Of a stretch of 14,534 nucleotides of DNA, positions 7,444 through 13,573 are shown in pieces. The translations under genes were made by a program, and so were the position numbers. This DNA is from Anaerolineae bacterium. GTDB taxonomy: Bacteria; Chloroflexota; Anaerolineae; 4572-78. The DNA is taken from positions 1 to 14,534 of the forward strand of contig JALVZI010000085.1 in assembly GCA_027022125.1 (NCBI GenBank), in the 5' to 3' direction. The stretch's first letter is position 1. The number at the start of each line of letters is the position of its first letter. The notes below the pieces were generated by a model that had not been told where the DNA came from, searched no databases, and saw nothing but the letters and a program-made list of their open reading frames with translations.

Positions 7444-7587
7444 ATCTTTTTCCTCTGGCATAATTATGTGCCCTACCTTTCTACAAGTTACAAAAATCGC
7501 GTGGTAGTCCGCACATCTCCATTTTACGCTGACTTTATAGTAGCACGTTTGTATTAAAAAACCATTAAAATATCTTCTGACATTACT

Positions 7588-7616
7588 ATTTTATGATACT
7601 TTTTTTCAGGAGTCAA
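7588..7616 (-). promoter_or_regulatory. Promoter for the sigma factor gene
   Basis: Minus strand: TTGACT (7616-7611), 17-base spacer, TAAAAT (7593-7588). Both hexamers differ from consensus at one position and spacing is optimal. The AT-rich inverted repeat at 7633-7655 lies where an UP element or operator would sit. Confidence 0.6.
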
Positions 7617-7770
7617 TACTTTTTAAGGTACGAATATTTATATTTACTAAATATTTACGCTACAATTGCCCACGCGAAACAATCATATCACATTTAATGG
7701 TTTTTGCCTGACGACAACCTATCAACTCCCCTACGACCGGCAGACTGTCCACAAATGTTATGGCGTCAGA

Positions 7771-7799
7771 TTGATTTACGGCGCACTTTACAGTAATAT
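7771..7799 (+). promoter_or_regulatory. Promoter for RNase Z
   Basis: TTGATT (7771-7776), a 17-base spacer and TAATAT (7794-7799) precede the RNase Z ATG by about 47 bases. Confidence 0.55.
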
Positions 7800-7846
7800 A
7801 TGGCAACGGGCACACGTGCCATCACACCTCAACAGAAAGAGCCGCT

Positions 7847-8776
7847 ATGTTTGAAATTGTTTTTCTCGGAACATCCGCTTCTGCCCCCTCGGTGAACCGG
7901 GGGTTGTCGGCAAATTTGGTATTGTACAAAAATTACCGTTTTCTGATTGACTGCGGCGAAGGGACGCAACGTCAATTGCTGCAAAGCGGACTCGGCTTCC
8001 GCAAAATTGACAAAATTCTGCTCACCCACGGACATCTCGACCACATTTTGGGACTGGGCGGGCTGGCATCCACTTTCAGCCGGTGGGAAGCCATTGACCA
8101 TATCGAAATTTTCGGCGGGAAACCCGCGCTGCGCCGAGTGAAAATTCTCATTGAAGAAGTGGTGCTGGGCAACGCCACCCCCCCCATCCGCATCGATTAC
8201 TGTCCGCTGGGCAATGCCCCCATCATTGAAGATTCATCGTTTAAATTGAGCGCGTTTCCGGTGAGCCATCGCGGGGCGGGATGTTTCGGATTTCTATTCG
8301 AGGAAAAGCCGCGCCGACCGTTCAACGCGGCGAAAGCCGATGCGCTCGGCATCCCGTTCGGTCCGGAGCGCCGACGGCTCGTCGCCGGAGAAACCGTCAC
8401 GCTGGCAGACGGGCGCAGTATCGCCCCCGATGATGTACTCGATGCGGAATTGCCGGGCACAAAATTGGCATTTATGGCGGATGTGGGCAAAACGGACGGG
8501 CTGGAAAAGTATGTCGCCAATGCCGATGCGATGGTCATCGAAGCGACATATTTGGAGGAAGACGCCGATATGGCGCGCCGGTTCGGGCACATCACCGCCG
8601 CGCAAGCCGCGCAACTGGCTTTAAAAGCAAACGTGCGCCATCTGTACCTGACGCACATTTCCCGCCGCTACCGCGACCGAGATATTGCCGCCGAAGCGCG
8701 GGCAATTTTCCCCAACACCACCGTCGTCCGCGATTTTGACCACGTGCAGGTCAAACGGGCGGAGGGGAAGGGATAG
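7847..8776 (+). CDS. rnz: Ribonuclease Z
   Basis: A 309-residue zinc-dependent endonuclease of the metallo-beta-lactamase fold that removes 3' trailers from tRNA precursors in the cytoplasm. The length fits the short bacterial form. All expected metal ligands are present: H61, H63, D65 and H66 in THGHLDHILGLGGL, H141 in SHRGAG, D212, and H270 near LTHISRRY. The E232/H248 pair (EATYLEED ... GHIT) typical of RNase Z is also kept. The segment FNAAKADALGIPFGPERRRLVAGE (start near 159) and the TLADGR motif (185-190) correspond to the family's substrate region. The ATG at 7847 has only a weak AGAAAGAG site. The stop codon lies inside the first unit of a GATAGA tandem repeat. The downstream neighbour converges on it. 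Confidence 0.93.
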   Translation: MFEIVFLGTSASAPSVNRGLSANLVLYKNYRFLIDCGEGTQRQLLQSGLGFRKIDKILLTHGHLDHILGLGGLASTFSRWEAIDHIEIFGGKPALRRVKILIEEVVLGNATPPIRIDYCPLGNAPIIEDSSFKLSAFPVSHRGAGCFGFLFEEKPRRPFNAAKADALGIPFGPERRRLVAGETVTLADGRSIAPDDVLDAELPGTKLAFMADVGKTDGLEKYVANADAMVIEATYLEEDADMARRFGHITAAQAAQLALKANVRHLYLTHISRRYRDRDIAAEARAIFPNTTVVRDFDHVQVKRAEGKG

Positions 8777-8801
8777 AGATAGAGATAGGGATAGAGATAG
8801 A
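8772..8801. repeat. GATAGA hexamer tandem repeat
   Basis: Five exact-length 6-bp units fill 8772-8801: four GATAGA and one GATAGG. The RNase Z stop TAG (8774-8776) is the middle of the first unit. Confidence 0.9.
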
Positions 8802-8846
8802 AATTCGCCCATTCGCAGATTCGCTCATTTGCTGATTGCTGACTGC
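8802..8846. repeat. Drifting 7-8-bp tandem repeat at the M20 stop codon
   Basis: Read on the minus strand from the M20 stop (8848-8846), six units follow: three begin AGCA (AGCAGTC, AGCAATC, AGCAAATG) and three end in GAAT plus one base (such as AGCGAATC and GGCGAATT). Each unit differs from its neighbour by only one to three bases, so the unit drifts along the array. It abuts the GATAGA array directly. Confidence 0.65.
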
Positions 8847-10030
8847 TATCCCCCCAGCAACTCTTCCGCAATGGCGACATACCCCGCCGCGGCGCGGAAA
8901 CAATCCCGCAGCGAAACTTGGTCGGCGGCGGTGTGCGCCAACCGTTCATCACCGGGGGCGAACCCCACCGTTGGCACACCGGCATACCCCATCGTGTACA
9001 CACCCGCCGTCGAAAAACGCCAGTGCCCCAATTTTGGTTTGTGACCCAACACCGGTTGCACCACTTTCGATACCCGCCGCACCAGCGGGTCGCGCTCGTC
9101 CATAATCCACGCCGGGTACGATTTTCGCTCATCGCAGAATTTGCCGGTGTAACTAGCGGCGTGAAAATTCGCTACCCGAATATCGCCTTCCACTGCTTCT
9201 TTCGCCAGCACACTCTGAATTTCCGCCAGTGCGTGCGCTTCGGTCTCGCCCATCGTCAACCGACGGTCAATCACAAAATTGCAACGGTCGGGAATGACAT
9301 TTTTGGTGCGCTCGATATTTTCGATATGGGTCACTGCCAGCGACCCCGCCCCCAAAAACGGGTCATCCATCAGCATCGAGCGCATCAGTTCCAGCGAAAA
9401 AATGATTTTCGCCGCGCCGTAAATGGCATTCACCCCCCACTCCGGCGTCGAAGCGTGACACGCTTTGCCCTGCACCGTCACCTCAATTTCCAGCCGTCCC
9501 CGCTGCCCGATATGCACATCCAGATTTGTCGCCGCGCCGAGCACCACCCAGCGGGGCAATACCGGCAACCGTTCAAAAACAAACCGCGCGGCAGACCCTT
9601 CCGCCAGTTCGCCGTTGACTGCCGCCACGACCAGCAGGGTTCCATCGAAACGCCGGTTTTCGGCTTTAAATTGTTTTGCGCCGTAAATCATACTCGCCAG
9701 CGCGGCTTTTGGATTCGCCGCGCCGCGCCCGTACAGCACACCGTTTTCAATCACGCCGCCGAACGGGTCGCGCTGCCACGCCGCAATATCGCCGATGCCC
9801 ACCGTGTCCATCTGCCCCCAAAAAAGCAGAAAAGGCGGCTCGCCACTGCCGATTTGCCCGATGACATTCCCCATTTCATCCACAGACACCGCATCGAAAC
9901 CGGCGCGTTCCATTTCTGCCGTGACCAGTTGCGCCACAGCCCCTTCCATCCCCGTGAAACTGGCAGTTTGCACCAGTTTTTGCAAAAATTGCGTCAAATC
10001 GGTTTCATCGTGTGCAGATAGTTTGACCAT
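8846..10030 (-). CDS. YgeY-like M20 family protein with degraded active site
   Basis: A 394-residue cytoplasmic protein with the full M20 peptidase architecture. Its closest family resemblance is to YgeY-type hydrolases: DTVGIGD, W..DPF.G and GRGA near 75-105, TNLDVHIGQRGR (168-179), CHASTPEWG (191-199), DDPFLG (222-227), DRRLTMGET (255-263), and the terminal GFAPGDERLAHT (356-367). However, the metal site is mostly gone. The first His is Q73, the bridging Asp is N106, the catalytic Glu of the EE pair is G140 (E141 remains), and the Glu before PTNL is A166. D75, the lid His H192 and the final ligand H366 are kept. Catalysis by a di-zinc mechanism is therefore unlikely; a binding or regulatory role is inference. 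The ATG at 10030 has a CGGAG site. It stands alone, convergent with RNase Z. Confidence 0.85.
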   Translation of the reverse strand: MVKLSAHDETDLTQFLQKLVQTASFTGMEGAVAQLVTAEMERAGFDAVSVDEMGNVIGQIGSGEPPFLLFWGQMDTVGIGDIAAWQRDPFGGVIENGVLYGRGAANPKAALASMIYGAKQFKAENRRFDGTLLVVAAVNGELAEGSAARFVFERLPVLPRWVVLGAATNLDVHIGQRGRLEIEVTVQGKACHASTPEWGVNAIYGAAKIIFSLELMRSMLMDDPFLGAGSLAVTHIENIERTKNVIPDRCNFVIDRRLTMGETEAHALAEIQSVLAKEAVEGDIRVANFHAASYTGKFCDERKSYPAWIMDERDPLVRRVSKVVQPVLGHKPKLGHWRFSTAGVYTMGYAGVPTVGFAPGDERLAHTAADQVSLRDCFRAAAGYVAIAEELLGG

Positions 10031-10084
10031 AATTTCTCCGTTTGCGACATTGGAATGCAGATAGTTCTGTTGACCTTTGCCAAT

Positions 10085-10147
10085 TTTTCACCCTGAGTAG
10101 CCCGCAGGGCGTATCGAAGGGTGAAAATCGGCAGGGAAACACGCCCT
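10085..10147 (+). repeat. Palindromic repeat, copy 1 (left arm of inverted pair)
   Basis: The element has a 10-bp outer stem, TTTTCACCCT (10085-10094) with AGGGTGAAAA (10118-10127). Conserved arms are CCTGAGTAG and CGTATCGAAGGG, and a small GCCC-GCA-GGGC hairpin sits at the core. Bases 10088-10147 match the complement of 11711-11770 with two differences in 60 by my reading. The right end reaches into the sugar transferase stop codon (10146-10148). Confidence 0.8.
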
Positions 10148-11603
10148 AATATGCGCCGCGCGCCATCAGCACGTGCGGCAGTGTTTGCAGCGCGATTTTC
10201 AAATCAAGCGCCAGCGACCAATTTTCGATATAATAAATATCCAGCAGCGTCATTTCGTCGAATGTCAATTCGCTGCGCCCACTGACCGCCCACAAGCCGG
10301 TAATACCCGGCACAACCTCCAAACGGCGCTTGTGCCATTCCTGATATTGCGCCACTTCCGCCGGAATGTTGGGACGGGGTCCAACCAAACTCATATCGCC
10401 GCGCAAAACGTTATACAGTTGCGGCAATTCATCCAAACTGAGTTTTCGAATGAGCCGTCCCACCCGCGTGCGGCGGGGGTCGTCTTTCATTTTGAACAAT
10501 GGACCGTCGGCTTCATTGAAGGCTTCCAGTTCCGCTTTCCGTTCCTCTGCATCCTGCACCATCGAACGGAATTTGTAAATTTGAAAACGTCTGCCGTATT
10601 TTCCCACCCGTTCCTGCGAAAAAATAACGGGACCATCGCTTTCCATTTTGATTGCCAGCGCAATCAATCCCATCAACGGGGCAAGCATCACCAGCCCCAC
10701 CGCCGCCACCAGCACATCAATCACCCGTTTCACCAGCAATCCCGCACCGCTGATGGCACGCGGTTTCACCCCGATGAGCGGAATGCCCATCATCTGGGTG
10801 ACATCCATATGGCTAAGCGTGATTTGGAACATATCGGGCACAATTCGCGCGCGAATATTTGCGCGCTCGCTAATGTTGGTGATGCTCATAATCTTGCGGT
10901 GATATTGCCACGGCAGGGTGATGATGACTTCATCCACCTGCGCCTGTTCCAGCAATTTCGGCAGATTGTCGGTGCTGCCCAGCGCCCGAAACCGCCCGAT
11001 ATTGGTGGTTCCTTTGGTCACATCATCATCCACAAAACCGACAATCTCGTATCCCAACTGTGGATTTGCCACCACCGTGCGCATAATGGTGCGCGCAATT
11101 TCGCCCGCGCCAACGATGAGCAATCGCGCCACACCGAATCCGCGTTTGCGCCAGTGGCTCAACACGGCAATTTTTAGCACGTGCGCGCCGCCCACCAGCG
11201 CCAGCACAAAAATTCCGGCATACAGAAAAATGGCGCGGGAATAAAATGTGGGACGATACACAAACACCAGCACAATCATCAGCACAATGCCGGTGGTCGT
11301 GCCATCCAAAATAATGGTCAATTCATCCATCGCCGATAGCCGCCGTTTGTTGCGATACAGGTCTTTTTGCCAATAGGCAAACAGCAGCAGCACGGTGAGC
11401 AGCGCCACAAAAGGCAAAAACGCTGAATACGGCACATTGTTCGCCGGGTCAACTGCGCGCAGAAATTGCAGGGTATAGCGCACGTGATACGCCAGCGCAA
11501 ACGCCACGTTGATGAGTGCGGCATCAACCAGCAGCCAAAACCACGGCATCAGCCACAATTTCTGTATAAAATTTGGACGTGCGTTTGTTGATTCGGGTTC
11601 CAA
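10146..11603 (-). CDS. Polyprenyl-phosphate sugar-1-phosphate transferase (WcaJ-like)
   Basis: A 485-residue membrane enzyme that would start exopolysaccharide or glycan assembly by moving a sugar phosphate from a nucleotide sugar to undecaprenyl phosphate. Four N-terminal membrane helices lie at about 20-40, 61-78, 97-115 and 121-145. A Rossmann-like domain begins with LLIVGAGEIA (161-170). A fifth hydrophobic helix (about 293-318) leads into the bacterial sugar transferase domain: RVGKYGRRFQIYKFRSM (332-348), the catalytic pair D391-E392 in LSLDELPQLYNVLRGDMSLVGPRP, and PGITGLWAVSGRS near 432-443. The sugar specificity is not readable. The best start is a TTG at 11603 with a weak site; an ATG at 11549 would cost 18 residues. 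It follows the GT4 gene on the same strand after about 300 bases of repeats. Confidence 0.93.
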   Translation of the reverse strand: MEPESTNARPNFIQKLWLMPWFWLLVDAALINVAFALAYHVRYTLQFLRAVDPANNVPYSAFLPFVALLTVLLLFAYWQKDLYRNKRRLSAMDELTIILDGTTTGIVLMIVLVFVYRPTFYSRAIFLYAGIFVLALVGGAHVLKIAVLSHWRKRGFGVARLLIVGAGEIARTIMRTVVANPQLGYEIVGFVDDDVTKGTTNIGRFRALGSTDNLPKLLEQAQVDEVIITLPWQYHRKIMSITNISERANIRARIVPDMFQITLSHMDVTQMMGIPLIGVKPRAISGAGLLVKRVIDVLVAAVGLVMLAPLMGLIALAIKMESDGPVIFSQERVGKYGRRFQIYKFRSMVQDAEERKAELEAFNEADGPLFKMKDDPRRTRVGRLIRKLSLDELPQLYNVLRGDMSLVGPRPNIPAEVAQYQEWHKRRLEVVPGITGLWAVSGRSELTFDEMTLLDIYYIENWSLALDLKIALQTLPHVLMARGAY

Positions 11604-11662
11604 AATGGTTATCCGTATGAAATGTATTGCGTAAAGTCGCGGGTATCTGTTCAGGGGAGACG

Positions 11663-11724
11663 GGGAAAACGCATCCTGAGTAGCGGTTCACTGCGTGAAC
11701 CGCGTATCGAAGGGCGTTTTTCCC
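11663..11724 (+). repeat. Palindromic repeat, copy 2 (variant stems)
   Basis: The same CCTGAGTAG (11674-11682) and CGTATCGAAGGG (11703-11714) arms flank a different inner hairpin: a 9-bp stem at 11683-11691 with 11695-11703 and a TGC loop. The outer stem is also different, AAAACGC pairing with GCGTTTT. So both inner and outer stems are replaced while remaining self-complementary. Confidence 0.75.
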
Positions 11725-11772
11725 TGCCGATTTTCACCCTTCGATACGCCCTGCGGGCTACTCAGGATGAAA
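11711..11772 (-). repeat. Palindromic repeat, copy 3 (right arm of inverted pair)
   Basis: This is the near-identical inverted copy of the element at 10085-10147, carrying the same GCCC-GCA-GGGC core. It overlaps the right end of copy 2. The remaining bases to the GT4 gene (11773-11880) show no gene; an imperfect GGAATACG-type repetition lies at 11813-11836. Confidence 0.8.
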
Positions 11773-11877
11773 TCGGCAAATTACCTCTGCACGCTGAATA
11801 GATACAGTCACGGAATGCGGAATACGCAATACGTTACATCAGTAAAACGCAAAAAACCACACCTCTGAACAAATACT

Positions 11878-11909
11878 TCCAATCAACCAATCTCTAATCT
11901 CTAATTTCC
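11878..11909. repeat. Heptamer tandem repeat at the GT4 stop codon
   Basis: On the minus strand, GGAAATT is followed by two exact AGAGATT units and then GGTTGATT. The GT4 stop TAG (11903-11901) straddles the first unit boundary, so the array starts in the coding end and runs downstream. Confidence 0.6.
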
Positions 11910-13061
11910 ACGTTCCGTCAAAACAGCCCGATAAATTTCCAGCGTTTGGCGGGCGGTTTTTTTCCAACTGAATTGCCCCGCCCGGCGAAGTCCCCGCTCG
12001 CGGAGCGATTGCGCCAGCGCCGCATCGTCGAATGCGCGCGCCATTGCCCGGCTCAAACCGTCGGTATCGCTCGGCGAAACGAGCAGCGCGGCATCGCCCG
12101 CCACTTCCGGCAGCGATGACACATCGCTGGTGACAACCGGCGTGCGGCACGCCATCGCTTCCAGCACAGGTAAGCCAAATCCCTCAAAATGAGACGGGTA
12201 CACAAAAACGCTAGCGGCATTATACCACAGCGGCAGTTCATCCTGCGGAATATAACCCGGAAAACGGATGTGTTCCGCCAGCCCCAGCGATTCCACCAGC
12301 CGAAACACCTGCCGGTAGTACCACCCTTTCCCCCCGCCAATGACCAGCAACGGCGCGGACGGGTCGCGCTGACGCCACGCGGCATACGCCCGAATGACAC
12401 CTTCCACATTTTTGCGCGGCTCGATTGTGCCCAGCCGGAAAATGAATCGCGCCGGCAGGTTTTTCTCGGCGCGAAAAGCGGCAATCACTTCGGCGGGCAG
12501 CGGGCGGAAAATCTCGTCCGCGCCGCAATAAACCGTATGCACGCGATTCGGGTTCACCCCAAACGCCGAAATCACATCCCGGCGCGTGCTCTCTGAAATG
12601 GCGATAACCGCATCGGCTCGCCGCGCCGAAATGCGGGAAAAGGTTCGCAGATACCAGCGGTTGAACGGGCGAAACAGTTGCGGAAACCGCACAAAACTCA
12701 AATCGTAAATCGTCAGCACGGTGGGCAACCGGTTTGCCAGCGGCGAAACAAACGCCAGCGCGTGCAGCAAATCCGCGCCCGATTTTTTCAGCGCCAGCGG
12801 CAGCGCGGTTTGCTCCCACAAAATGCGGGCGATGGGGTGTTTGGCGGGCAACAAACTCCGTTGAACTGCCAGCCCGTTTTGCGGTTGAAAATCCGGGTCG
12901 CTGACAAAAGCCGTGTATCGCACCGCCGCATCGGTGGCGGGCAGGTGTCGCAACAGGTTAAAAATATACCAACTGATTCCCGCACTGCGATACGATTGCC
13001 GCAGCGAAAGCAGTTGGGCATTCAGCCCCACATGGGGCGCGGTGGTCGTCGCTGTTTTCAC
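11901..13061 (-). CDS. GT4 family glycosyltransferase
   Basis: A 386-residue retaining glycosyltransferase with the GT-B fold. The N-terminal acceptor domain begins near GLNAQLL (12-18) and has a Gly loop region near SAGIS (26-30). The C-terminal nucleotide-sugar domain has GTIEPRKN (211-218), LLVIGGGKGW (238-247), and the E-x7-E motif (E293, E301) in EGFGLPVLEAM. No membrane segment is present, so it acts at the cytoplasmic face. With the adjacent sugar transferase it probably extends a lipid-linked glycan; donor and acceptor are unknown. The start is a GTG at 13061 with no Shine-Dalgarno site; a perfect TATAAT ends only seven bases upstream, implying a leaderless message. The stop codon lies in a short tandem repeat. 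Confidence 0.92.
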   Translation of the reverse strand: MKTATTTAPHVGLNAQLLSLRQSYRSAGISWYIFNLLRHLPATDAAVRYTAFVSDPDFQPQNGLAVQRSLLPAKHPIARILWEQTALPLALKKSGADLLHALAFVSPLANRLPTVLTIYDLSFVRFPQLFRPFNRWYLRTFSRISARRADAVIAISESTRRDVISAFGVNPNRVHTVYCGADEIFRPLPAEVIAAFRAEKNLPARFIFRLGTIEPRKNVEGVIRAYAAWRQRDPSAPLLVIGGGKGWYYRQVFRLVESLGLAEHIRFPGYIPQDELPLWYNAASVFVYPSHFEGFGLPVLEAMACRTPVVTSDVSSLPEVAGDAALLVSPSDTDGLSRAMARAFDDAALAQSLRERGLRRAGQFSWKKTARQTLEIYRAVLTERGN

Positions 13062-13087
13062 GGGGCGTATTATACCATAACGCCCCG
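13059..13087 (-). promoter_or_regulatory. Promoter -10 within a palindrome at the GT4 start
   Basis: A perfect TATAAT (minus strand 13074-13069) sits inside an 8-bp inverted repeat, CGGGGCGT (13061-13068) with ACGCCCCG (13080-13087), 11-base spacer. A TTGGCA lies 19 bases upstream of the -10 as a possible -35. The right-hand arm touches the GTG start codon. This arrangement suits an operator controlling a leaderless promoter. Confidence 0.5.
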
Positions 13088-13183
13088 CACTTTTGCCAAG
13101 TTGGGGGATGGTTATCTATACTTATCGAAACTTTGTGTGTTTGAAATTCAGCGACGAATTTTCATAAATTTCACGAATTTTTA

Positions 13184-13266
13184 ATGTCATTCCGGAATTT
13201 CCCGCAGGAAATTATCCGGAATCCACAGCAAAAAATGGTAGATTCTCACTTTCGCGGAAATGACAT
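13184..13266. repeat. Inverted-repeat element with internal hairpin
   Basis: It starts with ATGTCATTCCG and ends with CGGAAATGACAT, imperfect terminal inverted repeats. An internal 7-bp hairpin, AATTTCC-CGCA-GGAAATT (13196-13213), is flanked by TCCGGA on both sides. The pattern resembles dispersed intergenic palindromes known in many bacterial genomes. Confidence 0.6.
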
Positions 13267-13381
13267 CATAAAAATTACCGATGATTTTTGTGATTTTGAC
13301 ACACTTTTCAAAAGTTTCATTTAGATCTATTGCTTCATCCAATCTAACAAGTAGGATTATGCCGTCTGTAATGGTTCATCT

Positions 13382-13537
13382 GAAAATTTTCACCACAGAG
13401 GCACAGAGACGCGGAGAATTTAAAAAATTTTTGAGTTCCGGTTCAAATTTTCACCGAAAATTTCAGACACCGCCGCATAACGGGCTCTCAAACCTTATTT
13501 TCTCTGTGCCTCTGCGCCTCTGTGGTTTAATTTTTCA
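13382..13537. repeat. Long inverted repeat of the CCACAGAG type
   Basis: The left arm (13392-13418, ACCACAGAGGCACAGAG and following) is repeated as its complement on the right (13500-13526), with about 75 bases between. CCACAGAGGCACAGAG-like words are a widespread intergenic repeat type that gives rise to spurious TTEAQRRGE-like translations, as seen here. Confidence 0.75.
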
Positions 13538-13573
13538 CGGGCAATAGCCTGACAATTAAGACTAGATGATGCA

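Larger units (their letters stand above)
7444..7846. other. Divergent promoter region between sigma factor and RNase Z
   Basis: This roughly 400-base interval carries outward promoters for both flanking genes. Its core (about 7545-7670) is strongly AT-rich. A perfect 8-bp inverted repeat, AATATTTA (7633-7640) with TAAATATT (7648-7655), lies just upstream of the sigma-gene -35. I found no tRNA, small RNA terminator or open frame worth calling. Confidence 0.5.
13062..13573. other. Gene-free repeat region between GT4 and argJ
   Basis: About 510 bases without a credible gene. It holds the GT4 promoter, a direct repetition of CGAATTTT-type words at 13155-13182, two inverted-repeat elements (13184-13266 and 13382-13537) and unremarkable AT-rich DNA between them. 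An 88-codon plus-strand frame (13281-13547) is built from the second element and is not a gene. Confidence 0.6.

Noticed and set aside
7656..7770. Possible tRNA or riboswitch in the divergent region
   Set aside because: No cloverleaf, no anticodon arm with conserved bases and no terminator-like hairpin before the RNase Z start could be found.
8772..8846. Possible CRISPR array
   Set aside because: Units are 6-8 bases with no spacers and no cas genes, so these are plain tandem repeats.
8918..10021. 367-codon plus-strand open frame opposite the M20 gene
   Set aside because: It is an antisense shadow of a gene with clear family motifs; the translation is rich in His, Arg and Pro without recognisable domains.
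10085..10127. Copy 1 palindrome as the sugar transferase terminator
   Set aside because: The stem is long but not followed by a T-run on the minus strand; it fits a dispersed repeat better, though a 3'-end role is possible.
10173..11177. 334-codon plus-strand open frame opposite the sugar transferase
   Set aside because: Antisense shadow of a well-supported gene; low-complexity Gln/His/Arg-rich translation.
10085..11772. Composite transposon carrying the sugar transferase
   Set aside because: The bracketing repeats are short palindromes without a transposase or visible target duplication, and the gene matches its neighbours in composition.
13281..13547. 88-codon plus-strand open frame
   Set aside because: It is built from the CCACAGAG inverted repeat; its TTEAQRRGE and SVPLRLCG words are typical repeat translations, and it has no ribosome binding site.
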